DNA from: Microvelia longipes
Lineage: Eukaryota; Arthropoda; Insecta; Hemiptera; Veliidae
Assembly: GCA_018340805.1 (NCBI GenBank)
Contig: JACMZG010001911.1
Span: 53,356,883 to 53,420,882, forward strand
Direction: 5' to 3'
Length of the DNA: 64,000 nucleotides
Part shown: positions 24,571 through 38,600 of the stretch, piece after piece
How positions within the stretch are numbered: the stretch's first letter is position 1
Layout: the number at the start of each line of letters is the position of its first letter
The notes under the pieces: model-generated
The model's input: only the letters and a program-made list of their open reading frames with translations
Database searches by the model: none
What the model was told of the DNA's origin: nothing
Translations under genes and position numbers: made by a program

Positions 24571-27500
24571 ATACCGTGGATATACAGAGAAAGTATTGTG
24601 ATTGCATAAAGTCTGAAACCGAAATTTTACCTGAATTATCCGTATTAGGAGTTTTAAGACCCACTGCATAGATGTTAACTAGTTGTCTATCTACATGTGT
24701 GTATGTGTCTGCGAGTGTATGTATGTCTGTTATTTTCTAAGCTTCAAATGTGTTTGTGCTATAGAGTTGAAACTTAATACAGAAATCAATTTTTGGACCA
24801 TGTTGTGCTTTCTGGAAAATATTTTATATGACGTTATTAACTGTCATTAATGACCTAGTGAAAACAAAATGTATGGAACTCAAGAAAACGTTAATCCTCG
24901 GAATTGCATACAGAATACAATAAGGTTGGGAAAAGTTCTGATGCACCCCATACTCGATTGTTTTTATTCAGTTTAAACTATTTGTGCTTGGAGTGTAATA
25001 TTTTTATGAAACACCTGAGAACAAACAGTTTGTGTAGCAGGTGAAAACTCTAATTGGCAGGCGGGAAACCTAAGTGTATTATATTCTTAAACTGATAAAG
25101 TTCTAATGTGATGGAATCTTATTAAACTTATTTTAACGCTCCTCTTTGGCCTGAGTAAAAATGAAGTCTTACAAAGTAGATTATTGACAACTTTGTCAAC
25201 TAAAATACTGAAATGGTATGCTTTTAATTACTCTTTTTTCTTTTATTTTTGCAATGTACGATATTAGTTCGAAAAGAAATAATAAAACACTATAAAGTTT
25301 AAGTCCCTTTTACCTAAAACTGTACGAATGATGATCGTCCATTGAAACATCTTGTAATACACTGTTATACGGAATAAATACCACTATAGTTGTCTTATAA
25401 GAATGAGTACAATACGGTCAAATGAAGGTAAAATGTAAAATAAGATATTAAAAGAAAGTAAGCTGCACTCGTTTTTATGAATATATAAACCAAGGTCACG
25501 GACTTTCACTATTAGGGAAAAAAGAAATTGTTCTCCTAGAATACCACGGGTATACTGCCTCTTTTAGGGAAGAGAGCAAATAAAATAACTAGTGTGACAT
25601 ACAGTAAGAAGATTAGATGTATTAATAAAATACTGTGACAGCTTAAACGTGGTCTAAAGTAGGGATTAAGGTATTAAGTATAATCGATAAATAGATTGAA
25701 TATATTTAATCTATTTTAATGTGATATAGTCATGCCGGTTCTACGCTCAGAGACGTCTAGGTTTTTCAAATAAGAACACAACAGATTTAAACTACAATGT
25801 CAAATCATTTATATGTACAGAAGAAGTAAAATTGACTTTTCCCCGAATAAGGACAAAGAAGCCAAGAACTCACTGTATATTTTGAAGTGATATATATTTT
25901 TTTCTAGACTGGAGAAAAAATTAATCTTCCGTCCTTATTTTAAAGCAGGGAAGAGCCATATTAAGGCCTTTTTTTTGTAAAAAATAAGAAAGGGAACAAA
26001 GATCATCTGCATCTACTGATTGGTGCAGATGATTAAACGCATTACTGTAAGTCTAAAGATTCATTTCTCGTTTGAATCCAGTCCAAGAACCAATGTTTTT
26101 AGCGTATTACTAAATAACCAGTCATCTAGCTACTTTTTGCTTATTTTTAATACAATTACAACATCTAAACTAGAATAACATCGATTTTACTTAAATGCGG
26201 TAGAAATAAAAACGTCACTACCTATCTTACCTTATTTTTATTGCACTTTAAGTAAACAACCTAGTTGCTAGACCATCAATTATAATGTTTGCAATTATTA
26301 AAGCAGAAGTATATAAAATTTTCACCTTTAAATTTTATTTAGCTTTTAATAATTTAAGAGTAAACTAACAAAACCAGTTGACAAACAAATAGTTCGGGTC
26401 GTGTCTTCATATTATTTTTTGGTCTAAAATAATTTTGTTGCTCGACAGTGTTGTATTTATAGTTTGATTTTAATTGTTTATTTTATAAATAACCAAAAAT
26501 CGAAACATGAGCCATAAGTTAAACTGTAACTTATATTATTACTTCATCAATGTTTTTATGTTCGTAAGGAAATCTTTTAAAAATCAGTGTTGTCTTTAAA
26601 CTAAAGGTAACATTTAAATTGGCATTCCTATTTATTTTTTAAACTGACTGACTAAGCATGCCAACCACTGGTTTTGTAATTTAACTGTGATTTGTTTGTA
26701 TTTCTAATCATTTGCTGTTAGAGTAAATAACGATTTTGTGGTTTTTATGAGTATTTAGAGCTGTTGTAGTGGATGGTTAGTTAAAGATTTTGAATTAGGC
26801 TAAACTTTGTATACATAAATAAAATGCAGTAAAATAAGGTTTCATGTGTTAAAATTTACTCAATTCAGAGGGTAAAATCTTGTACGTACCACGGAAGACA
26901 ACAATCATTACACCCCGCATTTTTGCGCCTTAGGGAACAACTAGAACTTCGGGCGTAACGACTTAGTTTGCTGTCATAGGACGTGAATAATATTAAGGGG
27001 AAATCGTGGGATATAACTATATTAAGTTTCCGATAATTAGCTGAGTATGGGTATTGTTCCAAAAGTAAATCATGCATTTTGCGTATATTGCATGGAACAT
27101 TATATTTCCTCAAGCTAAAAGTGAACTCTTATAAATTAGACAAACTGTTCCTCAAGATTAACTGCTGAAGCATAAATTATCGTTAGGACTCTTATACGTC
27201 AAAGTTACAACTATACGACTAAACCATATGAAAGAGTATGAGTAGTTATGAAAAAAATGAGTAGGTATGACAAAAATAAGTAGGTAAGAAAAATATTTAT
27301 ATTGCTACTACTGGCATAAACATTTACCCAAGTACGAATGTACACTATTAATCTGCATCGCTTTGCCTTATCAAGGTCAGGGCTGTATGAAATCATTACT
27401 TTTTAATTACATAAAAATACTTTATATAACTTAAGAGATAAGTAGGTTATGCTAAAAATAATTTTCCTTTTTTCGTAAGTCGACTATTCTATGTATTCCA

Positions 27501-29245
27501 TTACTTAAGTGTAATTAATTATTTCTTGATCCAACTAACAGCTGGAATTTTTCCACAGTAACCAAAACAAAATGTTCTGCGTACGGAATATAAAAAATAC
27601 TTAATTAAATGAAGAAATACTCGAAAAACAAAATGAAAGAAGAATCTATTGATAGCTAACCTATATATTTTCTTTTTTAGTTAACCTAGGAAATATAACC
27701 TTTTTAGTTTACTATTTATACAGTTTATGCCGTCTATATCGTATTTTTATCCATGTAAAACTTTTTTAGTTTTTAGAGTTGATGTAAAAATCTTCTAACA
27801 TAGTGGTATTTGTGGAGTAAAAAGTCTATGGTTTCACTCTCAACTTATAACCGAAGAGAGGATGGTAGTAAATCTCCTCGTTAAGATGTTAAGTCGCAGA
27901 AATTCCGGGTTTCACACTGTGTATATAAGTAGCCAAATCAATAACTTTTTGAATATCATTTTTTCACGAGTTTTTATATTTTGGTTGGTTGTATACTATG
28001 ATACAGATAGGTTTTTACATGATGTTCTTCTTTATCAAGCAGTTATCTGTATTTATTTAAACTGTTATAAGAGAAAAGTTGTATATTCTTTATACATTTT
28101 TTATATCTAGTTATTATTTGATTTATAGGCATCACCAATTGTTTCTTCATCTTAAGTGCAACACTTCATTGATGATTAAATAAGATTAAATGGGACCTAC
28201 TATATTATTATAGTGATATTCAGAGTTTTATATTATTTCAAATATTAAAATAAAAGCAACCACACTGTATGTTTGCATCTCTATCTTTTCTCAACAATAC
28301 TACAAAGCTAATCCAATGCTTATAATATTTGTTTCTTAGTAAATTTTGTTTTTATTTTTAATTCACATAATTTTCCATTCCTAATTTCAGTATAGATAAT
28401 CTTATAATAATCTGCATTTTACATCTGCATTACGCTAGGTAGTACAAAAACACAATAAAGCAAAAAATAATTTATATTTTCAAATAATATTTATCTTAAA
28501 ACTAGGTAGATATATATTGTTTATAACAACACAAGGGTCACCCACAACGGACTTACGATTTCAACATTCCTGAAATTAATTTATTGGTGCATGGCAATTT
28601 AAATTAATTATCAATTTATTATCAATTTAATTTAATAGTTTAAAATATTGCACAAATATTTAATGTTATAATTATATTATAAGTGTAATACTCTTTAACA
28701 TGTATTGTATAAACCTATACAATGATAATCCAATTGTCATTGGATTATCGGTCAGATATTTAGCTATTGTGGGGGACCCGACATTAAACCATTTAGCTAT
28801 TTACAAAATATTTTTTTACACTTAATATAATAATTAGTCCAAAAGGATTTAATATAATAAGTAGTAGAGGAAAGAAGTACTTTTACCCTAAATATACCCT
28901 AGGCATATTGTTAATTGATATTCATTTATGGTGTTTTATAAGTGTATATATGATGTTTGTTATTTAGTGAGTTGGACTAATATATATACTCTAAGGTGAA
29001 GTATATTTTGCAAAATATGTAAACATTAGTCGGTAATGACTGAAATTACCCTTATAAAATTTTTAATATTATAAAATGCTGCATTGCAATTTTAGTATAA
29101 AATTATATTGTTTGTGTTAAATAAATTGTATATATATTTATAAAATAAAATAAAAAACTAACAATCTTTTGTAAAATCTTAAGATAATCTTTAACCACAG
29201 CGTTCGGCTGATTAGGTCTTGTTAAATTAAGAACCTAATAAATGG
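24571..29245. other. AT-rich intergenic DNA, no gene seen
   Basis: Long stretch between the SINE-like unit and the 3' end of the synthase-like gene. It contains only short chance ORFs. A small perfect hairpin (GATAATCCAAT, 4-base loop, complement) lies near 28726-28751. Confidence 0.45.
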
Positions 29246-29251
29246 TTTATT
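29246..29251 (-). promoter_or_regulatory. Candidate poly(A) signal of the synthase-like gene
   Basis: AATAAATAAACC on the minus strand, about 380 bases beyond the stop at 29629-29631. Candidate only, because the DNA is very AT-rich. Confidence 0.3.
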
Positions 29252-29628
29252 TATTTATACACTAGGTAATCATATATTTATGCTTAATTACTCTATAAAT
29301 ATACTAATCCCGCCAAGAGTTTGACGAACTAATGGAATTATGTTCCTTGAAAAATCTTTGGATATCTACTGATCATAACCAAACATAAAATTGTTAAGAT
29401 CTAAATTTAAAAAAAAAACTTTTGGCTTGTGACAGTGCTTTACACTACTGTAACTTGATCAGTAAAACTCTTAAAGCAGAATAATAATTATTCATTAGCT
29501 ATTTTCAAAATGGTAAGTTTCTTAAATTTAGGGTACAATAGTTGTACCTTTTAGTGTCGTAAAAGTTTATGACTTCTCATTAATTCTGGATTGATGCTAA
29601 TGTAACGAAATAATTAGCAATACGTATA

Positions 29629-29887
29629 TTAGAAATGAGGAGTGTCTAAAATAAAATCTAATCTAGCCATTTCTTCGACTTGTTGCCTGTTAGCACAAGT
29701 TTTGTATTCAAGAAGTACAAGATTGCTGACGTCTTTGATGAGTTGATTTGATTCTAAAAAGTGTTCTGGCGAGACAGCTTCCAGTTTTTTAAAATGAAAT
29801 ACAGTCGTAGCGAACATCTAAAAAAACATTTCGAAATTAATACCCACATATAAAGAGACTATATTAAAGTACACACACTCACTCACA

Positions 29888-29967
<80 letters not shown>

Positions 29968-32562
29968 ATATATAGATAATTTTTTTTTGTAGGGGGTTTC
30001 CCTAAGATGTAACAGAACAATTTCTAATGTTATGTTTATAAAATAAAATTATTAATAAAGGAATATTTGGTGACAAAAATCAAATTTATACACTTCAAAA
30101 ATATTACTCAATATTAAATGCATTGTACAATGTTCTGTAGAACAAAAATACCCTCAAAATCGAGGCTAATAACTGAAGGTGCCTTTTTTAATGTAAAATA
30201 ATTTATTGCTTAATATTAATTCAAAAAGATAGGTTCACGCCAGGTTTAAAGTGTTCGTTGTCTTCATTCAAACAGAAATGCTCGAATTTTGTCACAAAAT
30301 TCATTGCTTCATATCGTTTTGCAAGTAGTTGCAAAAAAAGTATGTACACATCTAACTTACTGAATGGTGATCATTTATATCATGACTAACGATGTCTGCC
30401 GTGAACAAATAGACGGTTGATTTCAATGTAATGCTATTCGGGAATTCCTGAACTATCTCGAGTCTGTTAGTTAAAGTTTCCAATCCTTGCCTTACTTCGT
30501 TAGCTGTTAAATCTGCTCCATCTTGCTCCGATATTGTGTTGCTCATCTGATTTGTCCATTTCCTCATGTCATCTATGCTTTCTTTGTCTCCCTACAAGAA
30601 GATATGCATTTATTTGCGTGCATACTTTGAGATGTCAGAGTCATGTCACGTGTTCATCCTTATTTCTTAAAATAGTAATATAAGAGAAGAATTATGATAG
30701 AAAAAAGTTGAATATGTAATTTTTTCTTTTCAAGTTCATATTTTATTTTGCCAAGTATAGAACCGATAATGGAAAAAAGTATCCGTATGTGTGTACGTAT
30801 GAAAGTATAAATTGCTACGTCAACGAAACTTAAATTAAATTTATGGCTTGCAAAGTTCTTGAGCTGGTTAAATTTTTAAAAAGAAGCCATGTTTCTCCTT
30901 ACAGTAACGCATAAGATAGTCTAGTTTTAACCGTATTTGGCAGCTTTTATTGGTTTATTCTTAAGCATAAACACATACATTATTTATATTACCGTAAATA
31001 AACTAAATAAAATATAAGTATAGTTTTTTTTTTTTAAATTACAATAGTAATTGGCGCTAAACAAATTAGTTTTACTAGCCGCATAAGCTTATCAATGAAT
31101 TTATAATACTATAAACTTTTTCACTCTAGAGAAATGCCTCATAGCCATAGTGAAAATTTGATTTCTTTGAAAAATTGATTCTATTTGATTCCACTCAAGT
31201 TTCAGTTGCATTAAAATTGCACTTTACCGTTTCAAAATTATTTTTATTTCATCTCTTAAAACCTGTTTTCTGTATTTTCTGTTGAAAACTTTTTCTTCGT
31301 GTTTCCAACCCTTGAATCAAGGGTTCGAAATTTAATTTTAGAAACTTTTAATGATAGGTCATGCATACTTTAACTTATATTGGTCTTATCAGTTAAACAT
31401 TGTATCAGTATTGTCATGTGCTTCAATTATCTTACCTCTCTAATAGAAGGGATGTATTTACTTATAATGTTGTTAGTTTTGGTTATGAATTTCACCCAAT
31501 GTTTAGTTGTATTTGGGGCTGCGTCCAATAAAATAATTTCACTTGATTTGCCTCTGTCTTCTAGGTTTTTAGCAATTGTTAGAACTAAAGGCCCAGACCA
31601 ACCTTCAGCTATTAGAGTGAACATTTTATTATCTTTGTACGAGTCACTTATGATCTGTAAACAAAACACCATAATCTTTGGCGGCAAAAAAGCTTGAGAT
31701 AAGTAAGGTTTCTTAACGGTGGAACAATTGATACATAACTATAGAACCTAGAATGCATTTTGAAACTAGTTAAGGTATTATTAAAAATTTTGAGGAACAG
31801 TTCACATTTTGGACCAATAGATCAATTCATCCCAAACCAATATGACATTTTGAAACCTTTAGAATCCCACACGTCTTCTGAGCATATTTTAGATGGAAAT
31901 GCTATATTGCTATATAAGTTTTAATCTAATATTAAAACACATTACGGAGCTTGTTAGAACGGATGGTAATGAAAAATCTGAACTCAAACTAAAATTCTTT
32001 ATGCTTTAAATGTCATTTAGTGTTAAAAACTACAGGATTCTGTTAAAGTGATTATAGTCCTATCCTAACCTACGAGGTTTACTTACCATTACCTCCTGTA
32101 AATCATTGTCTTCGATTAGCTATCTTATTGTTATGACGGTGAATGTAGGCTAAAATAAATTTTCAAAATAACCTTAACTTAAAATAACCTTAATTTTTCT
32201 AAGCATAACCATCGTAAAAGCTCTAACCTTTGTAAACTGTGATGCTAAGTCATTTATAGAATTTAAAACCAATGGATATTTTGCCATAAAAGATGGATAC
32301 ATTAATTGTGAGGCAAAGTGCTCTAATTTAGAGAGCTTAAATCCAGGAAATATGAAGACTGGGTCCAATTCTCGATTTCTGTTTCTTGGTGGACATTTTG
32401 TAGATATTTCAACAAAACAAGGTTTCTCTGAAGATGCTATGACCAGATCTATTAGTTCATAGCCATTTGACGGTAATATATCTGAATATTTGTTTATAAC
32501 TTCTACACCTTCATCTGAAAGTAATATTAAATTTTTCATTAATGCTTCAGTCAAAGTTAATT
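29629..32562 (-). CDS. Synthase-like gene, thioesterase (TE)-like C-terminus, exons 24-27
   Basis: Exon 24 carries ELDPVFIFPGFKLSKLEHFA (cf. PIF-IHPIEG----LA), exon 25 MFTLIAEGWSGPLVLTIAKN followed by LEDRGKSSEIILLDAAP (cf. Y-LVGYSFGG-VALEIA-QLE---LIDGAP). Aligned on LV and the following helix, the nucleophile Ser of GYSFG is Gly in AEGWS. The final exon has a possible His in SPEHFLES and ends DTPHF. Between KR and TE there is no stretch with the GxDSL phosphopantetheine site, so no acyl carrier protein is visible. Product release by hydrolysis is therefore unlikely. Confidence 0.82.
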
Positions 32563-32627
32563 CTTTCATGTTTTAGCAATGAAATTTTCACACGCCAACT
32601 TTGGAAAAGCTCTTTGTGCGTGTTTAC

Positions 32628-32687
<60 letters not shown>

Positions 32688-35600
32688 TAACATATTTTTA
32701 ATTGCATCATTTTTGAGGGTCTAAAGTTGTCTGAAGGAACTACTGGTAACTAATGACACAAAATCTCAGCAGAATCCTTAAAGGAACCGTTTTTCTCGAT
32801 TGCTGTCTTTGTCGAAAAATAAAGCACGAGCATGAAAGTATAATATTAAGCCACTGTTGTAATAATATGAAGCCACTATCTAACTTATTTACTTTTATTT
32901 ACGAAACTAATTGCAGTTATAGGGTTTATATTTCTAGTGCTAAAATTTAAGCTAGCAATTCTGTTTGTCATCCGATTCCAACTCGTTAATTTTAACTAAC
33001 TAATAACAAAACCAAAATTCTCCACAGAACCTTTAGTAAAACCAGAGGTGGCTTTAGATCTTACGATCGTCATCAGTGCCGAGCAAACAAATATTAAAGA
33101 ATCAACTAATAATACATAAGCGTATAAATAACAAAATAACGTAATAATAAAGATAAACATAAAAAAAATTAAGGGAGTCGAAAAAGAAAGGTAAAAGTTA
33201 AAATACATAAAAATGTTACATGAGGGTATACAAATTACCGGAGAGTTGAAGAAGGAGAGCTCTAGTCTGACTTTTTAGGCAGAGTCATTTAGCGGACTGG
33301 CGGTCCGGGCGAGTAGACCAGAAGGCCTAACAACAACATACGTACCCCCACTTTCTCCTCATTTGTTCAGCGGCTCTGGTTTTAATAAAGGTTTTGTGGA
33401 GAGATGTTGGTGTTGTTATTGTTAGCTATGTTAATTCCACTGCTCAATTTTCTTTTAATGTGTAACTTTTAAGTTGGACTTAAAACGGTAGTCAGGAGTT
33501 ATTTTTTCTTATCATAAGGAAGTATCTTACCTGAGTCTTTCACTTCGTTAACTATGATAACATCGTTAGTTTCGTCTTTTTTCTTCATCCAATTATCCAA
33601 TATACTGACTATCATGATGTTCTTCATATTTGCTTCGGCTAGAACGAATGAAACCCCTTTAAGGTGATCATTCCTTCTTTGTTCAGTAATACTACAGGCT
33701 TGTGAGCCTATAGATACTAGATAGGATCCTTTCGAGTATTTTCGAAGAGCATTGTCAAGAAGCACCATCTGTTTCTCGAAACCCTATAAGTAAAATTATA
33801 TCAAGGTGCAGTTGTAAGATGGAAATAGAAACTAAAAATTTATCTACTTAAGTATTTAAGTAAATATCCCACATTCTTTTATACCTCACTTAATTCCTCA
33901 CAATCTGCATCCAATAAGCAGTTTTATACACCATTAAAACTCTGATCTGATGGTATTCATGTTTAGAGTAAAAATTGCCATACTGTTTAAAAAAACTTTA
34001 TTTTAATGCTCTGTCGATTAATACCGACAAATTGTAAAAAAAATATATTTAAGTAACAAAACTATAAACATGTTACAGAGTCTTTAAGACACAGCGTATT
34101 GCATTGTTTAAAAAGATATGGTTTAAAAAAAAGAAATAATAAAAAACATTGCTGTTAAACTTAGAGAAAAAAGCAAGACGGGAGTGAGAGAGTATTTTCA
34201 TGCGAACACCATGTTGTTATAAAACTTAACGTCTTCAAAACAAACTTACGGGCTTAATGTAGAAAATAGTATCAAATGAATTTCCATTTTGATTTTTTCG
34301 AATAAATAAGTTGCAATTTTCGGAGGTAGCAACGTGTTCTGTTCCATTTAAAATTACCGTCACATATTTGTGTTTTTGAATGAAGTGGTTATACCTGAAA
34401 ATAATTATGAGGGACATTTAGACTTAAAAGACAAATGAACTGAAATAAAATGTTAATTCATTTTTACTTAAAAAAGGTTAATTAATTTAAGTAAAGTTAA
34501 TTATTTGAGTCCAAAGTTTAAGATAGTGTTACGTTGGTCAAGCTCGCTTACCTCAGTATAAAGTTGTGATCTAAAGCCTAGGATGTTATCACTTAAGACT
34601 TTCTTAGCTCTTCTTCAGAATGTTATGAAGTTAAAAAGTTCATGCTTGAAAAGTTATAACTTTGGTCTTGCCTCGATCAACCTCAGAATTATTTGGTAAC
34701 AAAATTGTCTTGGTTGTTACAACTATTGGTTAATTAAAGGTTCGAGAAGTATTACAGTAGAGACATCCCTTATGAAAAATCTTTTCATAATATTTTAAGT
34801 GTCACACCAATAAATTATATTTGCCAATGATTTAGAAGATGAATTTTAGGTAGCTATTAAATGTTCATAACTTAAACATTTAACTTTTATGTATTACATT
34901 TATGTGAAGATTTGATGGTTCGAAAATGTAACCTCGGTTTCGGATTTTACCTTGGTGAACACAATACTTTTCTTATATAACTGCGGTCCTAGGTGAGTAA
35001 GAGTAAAAATAACCAAACAACTACCTTTTCTTTATGTATTGTGGTATTTCTTCGTGATTCAGAACTATATTAACTGAGTCAGCTCCTCTGCTTACTAGCC
35101 ATTTCAAAATGTCAAACCACAAACTGTTATATGTCCCTGAAACAACATTTGATTGCTAAATAGTTTACAATTATACGCACTGTATGCATCGTTTTAGATA
35201 TTTAAAAAAATATGTATTAAGTGTCCAAATAAAAGTAAGGTGAACAGATTTTTTTGGATGTATAAAAATACAACCATACATAAATAGAGATCTGAAGATT
35301 GATTCTCGACCTAAACCTCTTAATGTAGATTGATCTTTTGAAAATGTTGTATAAAAGATATGTTTGAAAACGTAAACCATTAAAAATTTTACTAAGGAAT
35401 AAGATTCTTACCTACGATCATATAATGCTTCTTATCCATTATATATTTACTTTGGGGCTCAGATTCTAATACTTTCTTTTGTTCGTTTCTTTCTACGGAT
35501 AGTAAAACCTTTTTTGGCGTTTCTTCTTTACTCTTTGACCTGAAAAGTATTATAGACATAATTGTATTATTAATATTGAGCCTATTACAAAAATTATGTT

Positions 35601-38600
35601 ATCCAAGGTTTTGTTTTGTTTCGAACGCTTATGATTATTTATTGTTATCAGAGAATTTTGAGATGTATTTTGGAATTGATTAAAGAAAATGTCTATGTAA
35701 ACATAATATAAATACGGTTTATTATTATGGATATTATTATTTAATTAATAGATTACACAAACATAAGTGAGTTATATTTTGGAGCGTAGAAGATACCTTT
35801 TAGAGCTGTTTAGTTTTCGGGTTAAAACTCTACCAATATTTTTAAAATGGTGGTCAGTTTGGCGGAAACTTGAAAAAAATGTACCGATATGGCGGAAATT
35901 TGAAAAAATTTGAGTTAACAAATCAAGTGATGTATCATTTGAAAGTCCTTGAAGAAAAAGGAAATGTGTGTGAATATTCTGTATAGATTAATAAATAGGA
36001 ACTCGCTCTTTGCAAAGTGTCGTTTTTAAGTACTAGTCTTTAGATTAAATTAGATTTAAGGTAAACTATTTACTTTATAACGTGAGCTGCTTGATTTCTG
36101 GATAAAGTTTGCTGTAAGCAGAAACTATCCAATGGTTTCACTGCACCAGTTGCAATTCCTTCTTTTAACAACTCAGCTAATTTCTGTTTTTTATCGTCTC
36201 TAATATCTAGTGCTAACGAAGGGTTAAATCCTTTTATTGCTAAACCTTGGTTGAAACACATCATACCTAAAACAAAAGGGAAAGAAGAAACATTTATTTC
36301 GACCAGATTAACAGCTTCGACGTCTTGGTCCTTTGCGGAAGTAACTCTATCTACCTGTTGTCTATAATTTGGATGTGCTCACCAACTTATCTTGTTAGAC
36401 GCACTTCCTAATTAAATACTACAAATATTTACTTAACTCTACATTGTTATTTCAATTTTATTTATTAATTTTGGCGAAATATTAGAAATGCATGCTTATT
36501 TATGTTTATTTATTTTTTTGTTCCAGATTTAAACCTAAAAATTACGCGATATGGATAAGATTTGAGACTGTGCCGCAGTTTATTTTACTTAAAACTTATT
36601 CATATTGAGGTAATTATTGATATTGAAATAATTATTGTTTACCAAGAATAATAAACATAATAAAGGATACATGTGTCATTAGACACACATATACATGTGT
36701 GACGCTACAACGGTGATAGTACTACTGGGTTTATCGAAGTAGATATGTAGTAAAAAGACGTGGATGAAATAGTCTGAAATTAATGATATCTTTATACTAT
36801 GAGAACGATGTAAGAACCACATTGCAAGCGCCAAAGTTCAATTAAATTTTGCCGTAATTAAGTCAAGTGCTCCAACTCTGAATTAAAAAACGAATTGAGT
36901 AAAACGACATTATTATAAGTTTCGCAATAAGTGTCTTGAAACTAGTTCTATAATGTAAAACTCATACTTTTATTCTAATCTAGTCTATTCAAACTCATTC
37001 AACTATTTTCTTTCACTATTTACTTTAAGTAATAAAAACTGACAATTTCAAGAAAATTCAAAACAAAACAAAATCCAAAATATTCATGTTACCATGACAC
37101 TCCGGCAAAACCTAGTAGTTAGGAATGGAATTGAAACAACGCAAAAGAGTCTATGATGGTAAATGAAGGTACATCAAGAGCTTATTGTCGAATTCGTTCA
37201 TCAGCCTGGATTGCAGCCTGGCGGCGTGGACGACTCTCATTTTGTTGTACGTCATTTGGAATACTTGGTGGTTGAGTCATATCTATTTGTAACTCCAATG
37301 GATAGAGGTGGCCCACTGAACGGGTATACATCTTCTGATTGGCCGTACTTACTTGCACAGATCTAATTTCTCCATCTTCACTATGATTAAGGCTTCCATG
37401 AACATCTAGGTAAGGGTGACCGGATCTGGACGATATCTTCTATGACAGGAGCTCTCTTGACCGTTACTCGCGAGTGTCGTATTTGATACTGATATCGCTC
37501 TCGTAAGGATGTTAAGTATTCTCCGCTCCACATCTTCCAGAACCCATCTAGGAGATTACTTATATAAAGGTTCAGATCCCTCACTTCAGCCTGCCTACTT
37601 GTTGGCAATGTGACGTCGACCTCTATTTCGGATATTCTTCTGTAGGTAGGATTAATAAGGTCCATCGGTGTTAATGTTTTCACAGGATTGGCATCACTTA
37701 TGTACGTGAGAGGTCTTGTATTTATAATATTTTCGATTTCTAAAAGAATGGTGGCCAATTCCGAATAAGAGAATCTCAAGTTCCGTGTAGTTTTCTTAAG
37801 ACACGCCTTTACCAAGCCAATAAGTCGTTCATAGAAACCACCGGCCATAAAGGAGAGAGCTCAGGTATGAGCTTCCAAGTAATGCCTTCACAGGTCTTTT
37901 GAAATATAGCACGGAGGGCTTTAAATTGGAGTGCATTATCTGTTATTATGATATTGGGAGTTCCTCTTCTTGCTGTGAATCTCCGAATGACTAACGATAA
38001 TTCCGATACCGTCATACTGGCAATAAGTTTTAAGTGTAGAGCACGGGTGGTCAGACAGGTAAAAATAAATGCATGAACCTTAACATCCCCAGAAGTAGTA
38101 TTGACATATAAGGGACCAAATGCATCTAAACCTACACAAAAGAAGGGCCTATGTTCTCGCACACGCTGAATAGGATAAGGAGGCATACGCGGCAACCGAA
38201 ATGGACCCCCTAGAAATTTTTTACATAGCACACATATATCAAGAACCCGTCTGACTGCTGATCTCCCTTTTATAACCCAGTATTCATATCTCAACGCGGA
38301 TAGGGTATGGTTAACACCTACGTGATAATGTTTCACATGGTAAAAAGTTTAAGTTGGTATAATGACCCTTATAGGGAAGTAATTTTGGGTTTAAGGTATT
38401 GTTGTTAAAGTCAGCATTAGAAAACCGTCCCTGACTACGAAATATTCCCTCAGAATCCTTCAGCTGTTGAATTAAGTGAGGAGTGACGTCTAAGTACATT
38501 TTTTTAATATAACGCTCCCAATGACGCTTGGCTTCCTCAAAATCTAACATTTCATCAGAAATATTCAATCTACTTATGCCGTGCGGTATAAGTAGTCCAA

